From Kribbella pratensis (GTDB lineage: Bacteria; Actinomycetota; Actinomycetes; Propionibacteriales; Kribbellaceae): 64,000 nt of DNA. Shown here piece after piece: positions 1 through 8,127 of this stretch. Both the position numbers and the translations under genes were made by a program. Location of the stretch: positions 1,173,838 through 1,237,837 of the forward strand of contig NZ_SODP01000002.1 of the NCBI RefSeq assembly GCF_004365355.1. The letters run 5' to 3'. Numbering within the stretch: position 1 is the stretch's first letter; each line of letters opens with the position of its first letter. Below the pieces are notes generated by a model. It did not search any database. It saw nothing but the letters and a program-made list of their open reading frames with translations, and was not told the DNA's origin.

Positions 1-205
1 GGCGGAAGGCGCCGGCCGTCGTGACGATGCCGGCGCAGACCAGGATGACGCCGATGATCCGGGCCGGCCAGCGGTCCGGGCCGAGGTCGAGGAACTGGAC
101 CGCGGACAGTCCGCCGGCGTAGCAGGCGAGCGACGTCCGCAGGTAGGCGAGGTAGGTGCGCTCGTTCGCGAGTGTGAACCGGTAATCGGGCTCGTCCTCG
201 GTCAT
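1..205 (-). CDS. YidH/DUF202 family membrane protein (partial)
   Basis: Only the first 68 codons are in the window; the 3' end lies beyond position 1. The N-terminus has the acidic start followed by FTLANERTYLAYLRTSLA, the conserved opening of DUF202/YidH small inner-membrane proteins, and two hydrophobic segments follow. The ATG overlaps the stop of the upstream GH3 gene (ATGA, 202-205), so the two are probably co-transcribed. The function of the family is not established. Confidence 0.8.
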   Translation of the reverse strand, partial: MTEDEPDYRFTLANERTYLAYLRTSLACYAGGLSAVQFLDLGPDRWPARIIGVILVCAGIVTTAGAFR

Positions 206-1452
206 CCGCAATTCACCAGGCCCTGGTCCTGTTTCAGCGTCAGCACACGCCGCACGCTACTCGCGAGCTTCGCGGCGAACGACTGGTCCTGGCGGGCCTT
301 GCCAACGAGCGCGTCCACCATCGTCGCGGTCAGCCCGGCCTTGGCGTTGATGACGATGTCGCCGCCGGCCGCCACGAACCGGGTCGCGCGGGCGCCGGCC
401 GGGACCGATGCGACCTCCGCGGCCGCGCCGACATCGTCGGTGATCACGACGCCGTGCCAGCCCAGGTCGCCACGGACCATGCCCTGGATGACGGTCGGCG
501 AGAAGATCGCGCGGTTGTTCGGGTCGATCTTGGTGTACGTGACCGTCGAGATCATCACCATCGACGCACCGGCCTTGATCCCGTCGGCGAACGGCTGCAG
601 GTAGGAATCGTCGCGAACCGTGACGTTGTCGACGACGCCCGACGAGAAGTCGGTGTTGCCGCGCACCCGTCCGAGCCCGGGGAAGTGCTTGACCGACGTC
701 GCGATTCCGGCCTTGCGCATCCCCTGCACGAAGGCCTGTACGCCGCGGGCGGCGTCCGCCGGCGTGTCGCCGTACTCACGGTTGAGCTGGCCGATCGGAG
801 CGTTCTGCGACTTCAACGAGTTGGGCACGACGTCTGCCACCGGTGCCAGGTCGACGGTGACGCCGGCCTGCTTGAGCTGGCCGCCCCAGAGCTGTGCCTG
901 TGCGGTGAGCTTGGAGCTGGACCACGTGCCCTGGACGGTCGCTGCGGGGATGCGGTCGAAGCCAGGGCCCTTGAGGCGCTGGATCTGGCCGCCCTCCTGG
1001 TCCGCGGCGATGAGCGGCTTGATGCCCTTCACTGTGCCCGCTGTGTTCACTGCACTCATCGCGGAGCGAGTGTGGGCGAGGCTGCCGCTGCTGCCCATCA
1101 GGAAGACGCTGCCTGACTTCTGCTGTACGACGGCCTTCTGAGCGGACGTCATACCGCTCGCGTCGATGCCGGTCATGATGAGCTGGGCGGCCTGTTCGCG
1201 CAGCGTGAGGCTCTGGAGCTTCTGGTCGATGCAGCCTTCGGTCGGCGTCTCGGAAGGGGTCTCGGTCAGGGTGTGGGTCGGTGTGGGTTCCGGGCTGCTC
1301 GGCTGCTCGCTGGGCTCGGATGTGGGCTCCTCCGTGGTCGGCACGGAGGAGGACGGCACGGTGCTTGGACCTGCGGTTGGGGAGTTGCTGTCGCCGCAGC
1401 CGGCGACCACGAGAGCAGTCAGCGCGATCAGCGCGACCGGTCGTCGCCTCAT
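202..1452 (-). CDS. Glycoside hydrolase family 3 lipoprotein (beta-N-acetylhexosaminidase-like)
   Basis: 416-residue secreted enzyme of the NagZ-like GH3 branch, which hydrolyses terminal beta-linked sugars, typically GlcNAc. It has a lipoprotein signal with lipobox LVVAGC (Cys19), then a Ser/Thr/Pro/Glu-rich linker to about residue 72, then one GH3 (beta/alpha)8 domain. KHFPGLG lies near residues 255-261 (family form KHFPGHG) and an Asp pair at 339-340 (ITDDVG) contains the expected nucleophile. The His of the NagZ Asp-His general acid dyad is not obvious; the loop reads RVRGNTD instead. An open frame continues upstream, but the lipoprotein signal fixes the ATG at 1452. It starts one base after the MarR stop and overlaps the DUF202 gene, so it looks like the middle gene of an operon. 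Substrate is inferred from the family. Confidence 0.85.
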   Translation of the reverse strand: MRRRPVALIALTALVVAGCGDSNSPTAGPSTVPSSSVPTTEEPTSEPSEQPSSPEPTPTHTLTETPSETPTEGCIDQKLQSLTLREQAAQLIMTGIDASGMTSAQKAVVQQKSGSVFLMGSSGSLAHTRSAMSAVNTAGTVKGIKPLIAADQEGGQIQRLKGPGFDRIPAATVQGTWSSSKLTAQAQLWGGQLKQAGVTVDLAPVADVVPNSLKSQNAPIGQLNREYGDTPADAARGVQAFVQGMRKAGIATSVKHFPGLGRVRGNTDFSSGVVDNVTVRDDSYLQPFADGIKAGASMVMISTVTYTKIDPNNRAIFSPTVIQGMVRGDLGWHGVVITDDVGAAAEVASVPAGARATRFVAAGGDIVINAKAGLTATMVDALVGKARQDQSFAAKLASSVRRVLTLKQDQGLVNCG

Positions 1453-1453
1453 C

Positions 1454-1939
1454 TCAGTTTCGCTCCCAGGCGGCGCGGTCGACAGTGTCCCCGGAGTGCC
1501 GGGCCAGCGTCGCGCACACGTCGTACAGGTGCTCCACCTGCTCCGGGGTGAGTGCGTCGAAGATCGACTTGCGCACCTCCTCGACGTGTCCGGGCGCTGT
1601 GTCGACCAGCTTCTGCCGGCCGAGCTCGGTGAGGATCGCGACCTGGCCGCGGCGGTCGGACTCGACACCCTCGCGCTTGACCCAGCCGTTCTGCTCGAGC
1701 CGGTTGACCGCGTGTGAGAGCCGGCTACGCGAGCCTTGTGTCGCGACGGCGAGCTCACTCATCCGCAGCCGATTGCCCGGCGCCTCGGACAGCCGGACCA
1801 GGATCTCGTAGTACGTATGCGGGATTCCGGCGTCGCGTTGCAGCTGTTGCTCGATGCGGCTACTCACTACTCGTTGCGCCGCGATGTACGCGCGCCAGGC
1901 CTGTGCTTCTCGTTGGTCCAGCCACCGGGTCTCCGCCAT
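1454..1939 (-). CDS. MarR family transcriptional regulator
   Basis: 161-residue winged-helix repressor. The helix-turn-helix and wing are visible as RMSELAVATQGSRSRLSHAV followed by a basic wing with ESDRRGQVAILT, the usual MarR arrangement. The chosen ATG at 1939 gives MAETRWLDQ; a GTG seven codons upstream (1960) is possible. Either start lies inside the 3' end of the EamA transporter gene (overlap about 80-100 bp), which implies coupled expression. The MarR protein may control this transporter/GH3 operon, but no operator was recognised and ligand and targets are unknown. Confidence 0.85.
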   Translation of the reverse strand: MAETRWLDQREAQAWRAYIAAQRVVSSRIEQQLQRDAGIPHTYYEILVRLSEAPGNRLRMSELAVATQGSRSRLSHAVNRLEQNGWVKREGVESDRRGQVAILTELGRQKLVDTAPGHVEEVRKSIFDALTPEQVEHLYDVCATLARHSGDTVDRAAWERN

Positions 1940-2819
1940 CCCCGCAGCGTACTTGTTCACGGATCCGGATCAGCAGTACGGCGAGCGCACAAACCAGCAT
2001 GCCCGCGACAGCGAGTGCGCCGATGGTCTCGTGGAAGATGAGGAACGCGAACACCATCGTGGTCGGCGGGACCAGATAGAGCAGCGAGCTGATGCGAGTT
2101 GCGCCGGACAGTTTGAGATTGACCAGGTACAAACCCCAGCCACCGCCCGTTGCCAGCAGCACCAGCCAGAGCACTGCGCCGTAGAAGCCGGGCTGATCCG
2201 GCACGGTCATCCTGTGGGTCGAGGTGGCCAACGCGGTAAAGAGCACAGCTGACACAAGACTCTGCACGGCCAACGCATCCAGGGAGCTCGTACTCGGCTT
2301 GCGGGAGCGCTCCAGACACGTGCCTGCCACGAGACCGAGGAGGCCGGCGATCGGCAGGAGGAACAACAGGGGCGATCCGTGGCCGGCTCCGAGGTCGTCG
2401 GCGACCACCAGGCCCACACCTGCCAGACCGAGAACAAGGCCGAGCCATTGGCGCCGGCTGACCCGTTCGTCCAGCAGCGGGCCCGCCACGGTCGCGATGA
2501 GCAGCGGCTGCAGCGACCCGATGAGTGCGGTGACGCCGGCCGTGATCCCGTGGTCGATCCCGGTGAAGATCAGGCCTAGGTAGACGAACTGGGTGAGGAA
2601 CGCCATCGAGATCTGCGTCGCAAGGTCCCGGCGGGAGATCCGCGGCCGCCTGATCGCCAGGATCGCCGCGGCGATCGCGCCCGCGACGAGGAATCGCCAG
2701 GCGAGCAGGTCGAACGCGTTCGTGTACTGCGTACCCCAGCGGGCGCCGATGAAGCCGCAGCTCCAGAACACGACGAATCCGGTTCCGGCCGCCAGCGAGA
2801 GCGCCTTGGGTGTGGTCAT
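1860..2819 (-). CDS. EamA/DMT family transporter
   Basis: 319-residue integral membrane protein with ten predicted hydrophobic helices in two EamA repeats (first opens TGFVVFWSCGFIGARWG; second starts around residue 150). The family exports amino acids, nucleosides or other metabolites; the substrate is not predictable here. The C-terminal tail after the last helix is hydrophilic and overlaps the MarR start. The ATG at 2819 sits 39 bp from the divergent TetR start, with a palindromic operator between them, so TetR control of this exporter is likely. Confidence 0.85.
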   Translation of the reverse strand: MTTPKALSLAAGTGFVVFWSCGFIGARWGTQYTNAFDLLAWRFLVAGAIAAAILAIRRPRISRRDLATQISMAFLTQFVYLGLIFTGIDHGITAGVTALIGSLQPLLIATVAGPLLDERVSRRQWLGLVLGLAGVGLVVADDLGAGHGSPLLFLLPIAGLLGLVAGTCLERSRKPSTSSLDALAVQSLVSAVLFTALATSTHRMTVPDQPGFYGAVLWLVLLATGGGWGLYLVNLKLSGATRISSLLYLVPPTTMVFAFLIFHETIGALAVAGMLVCALAVLLIRIREQVRCGDGGDPVAGPTRSTGLARVHRGATSSE

Positions 2820-2846
2820 GACAGCGACAGTAACCACACCGGTCGG

Positions 2847-2860
2847 TATACTGTCAGTAT
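2847..2860 (+). promoter_or_regulatory. Leaderless promoter and palindromic operator of the TetR gene
   Basis: A TATACT -10 hexamer (2847-2852) lies six bases before the ATG at 2859, so the transcript is probably leaderless. A perfect 6-1-6 palindrome, ATACTG-T-CAGTAT (2848-2860), overlaps the -10 and the start codon. A further GACAGT half-site lies at 2826-2831. This fits TetR autorepression plus control of the divergent EamA gene. Confidence 0.65.
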
Positions 2861-3479
2861 GCTCGACCAGCAGGTGAGACTGATCGTGGACCGGCAGGTG
2901 CGCGCGGCGCCCCGGCTGACCCCCGCGGGCGAGCGCATTCTCGAGGCCGCGTCGACGCTCTTCTACGAGCAGGGCATCCGGACGGTCGGTGTGGATGCGA
3001 TCGCCGCGGCGGCGGACGTGACGAAGAAGACGCTGTACGACCGGTTCGGGTCGAAGGACCGGCTGATCGCGGCGTACCTCGAGGAGCGGGACCGCGCGTG
3101 GCACCTGTTCCTCGACGAGCAACTGGCCGCGCGGCAGCCGGCGACGCCGGAAGACGTGATCCTGGCGTTGTTCGCGGCGCTGACGGACTGGCTGGCCGGG
3201 TCGCGCAACGGGTGTGGGTTCATCAATGCAAGCGTGGAGCTCGCGGCGCCGGACCACCCGGCGATGCCAGTGATCGTCGGCCAGAAGCGCTGGATGCGAT
3301 CCGAGTTCGAAGCGCAGGCGCGCGCGGCCGGTTTCGCAGATCCGGGTGAGCTGGCGGATCGTCTGCTGCTGCTCCATGAGGGAGCGCTGATCAGCTACCG
3401 GGTCGCGGCGATGACCGAAGCGCCGGAGGTCGCCGCACGCGCGGCAGCCGATCTGCTGGCCGGGTGGCCGCGGCTCTAG
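2859..3479 (+). CDS. TetR/AcrR family transcriptional regulator
   Basis: 206-residue one-component repressor. The N-terminal HTH is clear (ERILEAASTLFYEQGIRTVG ... DAIAAAADVTKKTLYDRFGS), followed by an alpha-helical ligand domain with CGFINASVEL, typical of TetR_C members near efflux or transport genes. The ATG is the leaderless start fixed by the -10 at 2847. It is divergent from the EamA gene and probably controls it. Its stop codon shares CTAG (3476-3479) with the convergent channel remnant. Confidence 0.9.
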   Translation: MLDQQVRLIVDRQVRAAPRLTPAGERILEAASTLFYEQGIRTVGVDAIAAAADVTKKTLYDRFGSKDRLIAAYLEERDRAWHLFLDEQLAARQPATPEDVILALFAALTDWLAGSRNGCGFINASVELAAPDHPAMPVIVGQKRWMRSEFEAQARAAGFADPGELADRLLLLHEGALISYRVAAMTEAPEVAARAAADLLAGWPRL

Positions 3480-3769
3480 GTGTTGCTGGGCTTCGTCAAA
3501 GTGAGGCCGACGAGGCGGGACACGACCTGGACGAAGACGTACAAGTAGGCGAAACCCCAAGCCACCAAGGTGAAGGTCGCACCGGTCGCGAAGAGCTCAG
3601 GTCGAACGCGTCGAGCAATCACAGTCCGACGGCCAGGATGCCGAGGGATCTCGACCGCGACGCGGCCCGGCGGCGATCCCTCCATCGCCGGATGGGCCAG
3701 CACGCCGAGCAACTGCACCACCAGCAGCACGGCCGACGAGTTCCGCCTGGCGCTGCCGAGGAGTTTCAT
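3476..3769 (-). pseudogene. Internally deleted ion-channel family remnant
   Basis: A 97-codon open frame that looks like pieces of a roughly 250-residue two-TM (K+ channel-like) protein stitched together. Visible blocks are the N-terminal helix (SAVLLVVQLLGVLAHPAMEG), a middle block (ELFATGATFTLVAWGFAYLY) and the extreme C-terminus (VVSRLVGLTLTKPS). The segments that would lie between them are missing, including the pore loop with its TxxTVG/SxGF-type selectivity filter and the second pore helix. The short basic stretch PRHPGRRTVIARR marks the first junction. The frame is still open, so a short membrane peptide could be made, but channel function is not expected. The ATG overlaps the thioesterase stop (ATGA). 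Family assignment rests on recalled family sequences, not a search. Confidence 0.55.
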
Positions 3770-4302
3770 CGTCCACCACCCTCATCCGCTTCTTCGCCCG
3801 ACTGCTCGCGGGAGGCGATGATGGCCGCGCGGCGGGCCAGTCGGTGACTCCGCCGGATCTCGGCCTCACGCAGCCGCCGGCGGTCCTCGTCGGTCACAGG
3901 GACGACCTGCGGAACCTCGCGCGGCTTGCCGTCCTCGTCCACCGCGACAAACACCAGGTACGCCGAAGCCACGTGCATCTGCGGACCCACCGCATCCCAT
4001 CGATCGGCCGTGATCCGTACGCCGACCTCCATCGAACTGCGCCCGGTCCAGTTCACCTGCGCGCTGAAATGCACGACATCACCGACCCGCACCGGGACGA
4101 GGAACACCATCTCGTCCATCGACGCCGTTACCGCAGGCCCGCCCGAGTGCCGCGCAGCCACGACACCCGCGACCGAGTCGACCAGCGTCATGATCACGCC
4201 ACCGTGCACGGTCCCGAGCAGGTTGGTCTCGTTCTGCGCGGTGATGTGCGACAGCGACAGCCGGGTCTCGGAGGTCGGCCGCGACGACGGGCTGCTGGAC
4301 AT
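3766..4302 (-). CDS. Acyl-CoA thioesterase (hotdog fold, cytosolic YciA/BACH-like)
   Basis: 178-residue hotdog-fold protein that should hydrolyse acyl-CoA thioesters. The signature NLLGTVHGGVIMTLVDSVAG is near residues 27-46 and is followed by the strand pattern with MDEMVFLVPVRVGDVV; both are typical of BACH/YciA enzymes. A charged C-terminal tail (about residues 135-178) extends past the fold. The start at 4302 has a strong AAGGAG ribosome-binding site; the longer open frame upstream is unsupported. Its stop overlaps the channel remnant. Chain-length preference is not predictable. Confidence 0.88.
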   Translation of the reverse strand: MSSSPSSRPTSETRLSLSHITAQNETNLLGTVHGGVIMTLVDSVAGVVAARHSGGPAVTASMDEMVFLVPVRVGDVVHFSAQVNWTGRSSMEVGVRITADRWDAVGPQMHVASAYLVFVAVDEDGKPREVPQVVPVTDEDRRRLREAEIRRSHRLARRAAIIASREQSGEEADEGGGR

Positions 4303-4428
4303 ACAGACTCCTTCGGGCTCCCGGACGGGTCTGCGCAGAGTATCCCGGGAGTTGTCCACAGATTCGGAAATCGCGGTCTCCGGCAGGCGCCGATCCTCGT
4401 ACTTTCTCTGCCGAGAAGGAGGACCACG

Positions 4429-5379
4429 ATGACCATCGACGCAGCCACCGAATATGCCCGAGGCAACAACTCCAGCCGTCCCGACCCGACCCTGACCCCG
4501 CTGTCCCGCCGCCAGGCCACCCGACTCGTGCATCTCGCCCTGTCCGCCGCGGCCGAGCGCGGGCTCGATCTCGCCTACCTGGGCGGCGGGGCTCTGGTTC
4601 CGGCCGATCGCTCTGCCGACAATCCGATGCTCGGTCTGAGCAACCTAGCCCGCATCGTCGCCCAGTTCGACGAGGATCATTGGCCGGTGCTCGTCGAGGA
4701 CCACTTCGACCAACTGCTGGAGCAACTCCGGCACGGTCCACCGACACCACCGACAGATCCCGAGCGCGAGCTGATCCAGCGACTCGTGCCTCGCGACGCG
4801 CTGCCTGCCGACTGGACCGCCGACCGGCCTGACTTCCTGCCCGGCCTGGTGTCGGTTCCGTCCACGACCGATGACGGGATCGTGACCATGTTCCTCGAGC
4901 CCGCGGACATGGGCATCACCTGGGGGGAGGCCGAACGCTTCGGCCTCGCCAATCTTCGCGGCCTGACCGACCACGTCGAGCATGTCGAACACGAGGGCCT
5001 ACAGGTCGACTTCGTCACCGGGACACCGTTCGCGGCCTCACGGGCGCTCGTCCTCGACACCGTTCTCCGCGAGTCGTTGCGTGTGGACCATGCACCACAC
5101 GGCGTGCTCGCGGCTGTGCCGGCCCGAGACACACTCATGCTGCACGTGATCCGGGATCTGTCCGTGATCCCGGCGCTGGGTCTGCTGCTCAACGTCGCGG
5201 CGCGCAGCCATGCTCACGACCCCGGACCGCTGTCGCCCGAGGTCTTCATGGTGACGCCCGACTTCCGCTGGTTTCCTGCGACGACGCTGTCGCCGGACTA
5301 CACGCCACTGCGCTTGTCCTCCGAGCTCGAAACCCTGACCAAGGTCCTGGCGACGTCGGAGCTGCCGCGGCGGTCATGA
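4429..5379 (+). CDS. Conserved hypothetical protein, YtpQ/DUF1444-like
   Basis: 316-residue soluble protein with no signal peptide or membrane helix. The middle and C-terminal parts (LVPRDALP ... PGLVSVPSTT ... ERFGLANLRGLTDHVEH ... VLAAVPARDTLMLHVIRD) follow the order of motifs in YtpQ-like DUF1444 proteins: a paired 'LxPR' region, a 'GL/ANLR' helix and a late 'AVPxRDxL' strand. The start is fixed by GAAGGAGG seven bases before the ATG. Stands alone between oppositely oriented genes. No biochemical function is known. Confidence 0.6.
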   Translation: MTIDAATEYARGNNSSRPDPTLTPLSRRQATRLVHLALSAAAERGLDLAYLGGGALVPADRSADNPMLGLSNLARIVAQFDEDHWPVLVEDHFDQLLEQLRHGPPTPPTDPERELIQRLVPRDALPADWTADRPDFLPGLVSVPSTTDDGIVTMFLEPADMGITWGEAERFGLANLRGLTDHVEHVEHEGLQVDFVTGTPFAASRALVLDTVLRESLRVDHAPHGVLAAVPARDTLMLHVIRDLSVIPALGLLLNVAARSHAHDPGPLSPEVFMVTPDFRWFPATTLSPDYTPLRLSSELETLTKVLATSELPRRS

Positions 5380-5431
5380 CAGGTGCCCTCAGCAACTAAT
5401 CCGCGCCGTTCAACTACCCGTCAGCTACCAG

Positions 5432-6055
5432 TCAGCTACCAGGAGGTGTGAAGTGACCAGGCCAGTCGGAGTGGCGGATGCGCGTGATCGAGCGGACCTC
5501 GCCGAGGGTGGTCCACTCGTCCTTGCCAAGACGGGCGAGCGGGCGGAGTCGACGTACCTCGGGGTGATCGCCGTCCATCATCGCGGCATCGATCGCGATG
5601 TGCCGGACCCGACCGATCACGAGGGTGCAGTCGCCGAGTTCGAGGGTGGTGTGCAGAGTGCACTCGATCGCGACCGGCGACTCGGCGACGCGTGGGACGG
5701 AGACCGTCCGCGACGGCTCGGTGGTCACGCCGATCGCCTCGAACTCCGAGACCTCCGGCGGGAAGTTCGTCCCGGAGGCGTTCACCTGCTCGTACAGCGG
5801 CTCCGCGGCGAAGTTCACCACGAACTCGCCGGTCGCCTCGACGTTGTTCAGGCTGTCCTTCCGCCCGACCGAGGTGAACTGCACCATCGGCGGCTTGACG
5901 CACGAGACCGTGAAGAACGAGTGCGGCGCGAGGTTCAGCACGCCGTCGGCGGACCGGCTCGACACCCACGCGATCGGTCGCGGCACCACCACGGAGTTCA
6001 GCAGCGCGTAGAACTCCCGTCGCCCGACGGTCTCCGGATCTACATCGACACGCAC
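5432..6055 (-). CDS. Flavin reductase-like, FMN-binding split-barrel protein
   Basis: 207-residue protein of the flavin reductase/flavoredoxin family. The hallmark VVPRPIAWVSSRSADGVLNL is near residues 23-42, followed by APHSFFTVSCVKPPMVQFT, which in the family cradles FMN. It likely supplies reduced flavin or acts as an FMN oxidoreductase; no partner mono-oxygenase is adjacent. The start is GTG at 6055 behind GCGGG. Divergent from the phosphotransferase gene. Confidence 0.85.
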   Translation of the reverse strand: MRVDVDPETVGRREFYALLNSVVVPRPIAWVSSRSADGVLNLAPHSFFTVSCVKPPMVQFTSVGRKDSLNNVEATGEFVVNFAAEPLYEQVNASGTNFPPEVSEFEAIGVTTEPSRTVSVPRVAESPVAIECTLHTTLELGDCTLVIGRVRHIAIDAAMMDGDHPEVRRLRPLARLGKDEWTTLGEVRSITRIRHSDWPGHFTPPGS

Positions 6056-6142
6056 GCCCGCAGTACATCAAACTCGGTGGATGCCGCCCCACCCCGCCTC
6101 GCGGATCCGGCCGGCAACTCCCGCGCGCGACGGAGAAGTGGA

Positions 6143-7348
6143 TTGCCCGAGCATCACGATTTCCTGCACCAGGTGACCACGGTCGCCCGTCGCCACGGCG
6201 TCGACGCCGAACACGTGAAAGAGGTCGCGGGCGGCGTGGCCAACCGCGCCTTCATCCTCGGCGACGACCTGTTCCTCCGGGCTTCCCGCCCCGGCTACGA
6301 GGACGATCTCCGCAAAGAAACCCACGTTGTCCCCGCCGCCCGCCTCGTCGGCGTACTCACCCCGGAGATCCTCGAGTACGACGAAACCCACCGCCTCCTC
6401 GCCGCTCCGTACGTCGTCATGGAACGCATCCACGGCGCCGAACCAACCGAAGCCCCCACCGGCCTCGCCGACGAACTCGCCCGCCTCCACCACCTCGAAC
6501 GCGCGCCCGCCGACACCCCCGCACCACAAGACCTCCCCACCAAAGCTCAGCCAGCCGACACCCCTGCACCACGAAGTCACCGGACCGAAGCCCAGCCAGG
6601 CGGCGCACCCGGAGCACCCCTCGCCCCCCGGACCGAAGCTCAGCCATGCGACGCCCCCGGAGCACTCCCAGACCGCTGGACCGAAGCTCAGCCAGGCGGC
6701 GCACCCGGAACACTCCCAGACCGCTCGACCGAAGCTCAGCCGGGCGGCGGCCCCAGAGCATCCCGAGACCTCTGGAGCGAGGCTCAGCCAGGAGACCGGC
6801 GCCGTGATGGCCGCGAGTCTCGACCGCAGAGGGCTCTGGACCTCCCCGGCGTGCCGGAGGACGACTGGGGCGACCCGTGGCGGACGGTCGACGACCTGGC
6901 CACCCGCGGCTACGTCGATCCCGTGACGGCAAGCTGGCTGACCGGTTGGTTCACCCGACTCGCGGAGCGCTTCGACGACAGCGGACCCAAGGTGCTCATC
7001 CACGGGGACGTTGCCACACACAACCTTCTCGCCGGCCCCGGCAATGAACTCCGCGCCCTCATCGACTGGGGCGACGCAGCCTGGGCCCCACGCGCCATGG
7101 AGTTCGCCAAACTCCCGTTGACCCAGGTAGCCAAGATCCTCCCCGCATACGCCGCCCAGTCCCCCACCCCCGAGGAAGACCTGGCCGCCGCCATCCTCTG
7201 GTTCCACCTCTCCTGGGCCCTCGCCAAACTCCCAGCCCCACCCTGGCCCGCCCAACGCCACTGGACCGCCCCCACCACCAGCCGCCTCCTCAACATCCTC
7301 CACTTCTTCACCACCACCCCACCCCCACCCTGGCCCGACCTCACCTAG
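6143..7348 (+). CDS. Aminoglycoside phosphotransferase-family kinase with internal repeat insert
   Basis: Protein of about 401 residues with the APH/choline-kinase fold. N-lobe motifs are visible (VAGGVANRAFILGDDLFLRAS), as are the catalytic loop IHGDVATHNLL near residue 290 and the metal-binding IDWGDAAW. The conserved fold is split by about 90 residues built from 16-residue repeats (TEAQPGGAPGA-type) between ARLHHLER and the DLPGVPEDDWGDPW block. TTG at 6143 is preferred because GGAGAAG lies at the right distance; GTG at 6077 is an alternative that would add 22 residues. The phosphate acceptor is unknown; resistance should not be assumed from the family name. Confidence 0.75.
   Translation: MPEHHDFLHQVTTVARRHGVDAEHVKEVAGGVANRAFILGDDLFLRASRPGYEDDLRKETHVVPAARLVGVLTPEILEYDETHRLLAAPYVVMERIHGAEPTEAPTGLADELARLHHLERAPADTPAPQDLPTKAQPADTPAPRSHRTEAQPGGAPGAPLAPRTEAQPCDAPGALPDRWTEAQPGGAPGTLPDRSTEAQPGGGPRASRDLWSEAQPGDRRRDGRESRPQRALDLPGVPEDDWGDPWRTVDDLATRGYVDPVTASWLTGWFTRLAERFDDSGPKVLIHGDVATHNLLAGPGNELRALIDWGDAAWAPRAMEFAKLPLTQVAKILPAYAAQSPTPEEDLAAAILWFHLSWALAKLPAPPWPAQRHWTAPTTSRLLNILHFFTTTPPPPWPDLT
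6540..6795 (+). repeat. 48-bp in-frame tandem repeat inside the phosphotransferase
   Basis: The core GACCGAAGCTCAGCCAG recurs with its AAG at 6543, 6588, 6636, 6684, 6732 and 6780, that is one 45-bp step followed by exact 48-bp steps. Six degenerate copies encode 16-residue Pro/Gly/Ala-rich units. The period is a multiple of three, so copy-number change keeps the frame. Confidence 0.9.
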
Positions 7349-7397
7349 AAGGCGATCCACAGCACTGGTTGCCCTCAACACCCGAAAGGACTCATCA

Positions 7398-8111
7398 GTG
7401 AGAGGCGATCTGTCTGGCAGACTTGGAAATGTGACCACCGCCCCTTCTGTGCTCGAGCGCGAGCTGTTCACCGAGGCCGAGGCAGCGCGCCTACTCGGCC
7501 TGCCCGCGGCGACGCTCCATTACTGGCTTGAGGGTGGCGAGCGCAGGGGCGTGCAGTACGACCCGATCATCCGGAGCGAGCCCGTCGGTCGTCGTACGGT
7601 CAGCTGGGCCGAGTTCATCGAAGCAGGCTGGCTGAGCGCGTACCGTCGGCGGAAGCAGATTCCGATGTCGCAGCTGCGTACCTTCATCGGCGTTCTCCGC
7701 TCGGAGTTCGGGATTCCTTATCCACTGGCACACAGCAAGCCGTGGGTCAGCGGACGCACCCTGGTGCTGCGTGCGCAAGAGGAAGCAGGCCTGGCCCCAG
7801 AGTTCCAGGTCGTCAGCAGTGTCGGCGATCAACTGATGCTCACGTATGCGGGGGGTGTCTTCCTGGAGCGAGTCGTCTGGGACGGCGACGTGGCTGCCGG
7901 TTGGAAGCCACACAGCGCCGACTCGCCGGTGGAGGTTCGCCCTGACGTGCGATTCGGTCGTCCTGCAGTGGCCGGCATCAGCACAGTCAGCATCTTCGAG
8001 CAGGCGGAAGATGGCGCATCGGCCGACGAGCTCGCCACAGATTTCGGAATCTCGATCTCGGAGGTGCGGTGGGCGTTGTCGTACGAGGAGCAGCGTCACG
8101 CTGCCGCGTGA
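7398..8111 (+). CDS. DUF433 antitoxin with MerR-like N-terminus (VapB45-like)
   Basis: 237-residue DNA-binding antitoxin candidate. The N-terminus is MerR-like (FTEAEAARLLGLPAATLHYWL), and the C-terminal third is the DUF433 module (DVRFGRPAVAGISTVSIFEQ ... DELATDFGISISEVRWALSY). It should bind and neutralise the PIN-like toxin encoded 16 bp downstream and repress the shared promoter. GTG at 7398 has GAAAGGA upstream; a later GTG at 7432 is possible. Confidence 0.85.
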   Translation: MRGDLSGRLGNVTTAPSVLERELFTEAEAARLLGLPAATLHYWLEGGERRGVQYDPIIRSEPVGRRTVSWAEFIEAGWLSAYRRRKQIPMSQLRTFIGVLRSEFGIPYPLAHSKPWVSGRTLVLRAQEEAGLAPEFQVVSSVGDQLMLTYAGGVFLERVVWDGDVAAGWKPHSADSPVEVRPDVRFGRPAVAGISTVSIFEQAEDGASADELATDFGISISEVRWALSYEEQRHAAA

Positions 8112-8127
8112 GCCCACCCGCTTCACC

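Noticed and set aside
1958..1960. GTG at 1960 as MarR start
   Set aside because: Lies deeper in the EamA gene with no ribosome-binding site; ATG 1939 gives the usual family N-terminus.
5453..6076. Plus-strand extension of the phosphotransferase frame
   Set aside because: It is antisense to the flavin reductase gene and has no family similarity.
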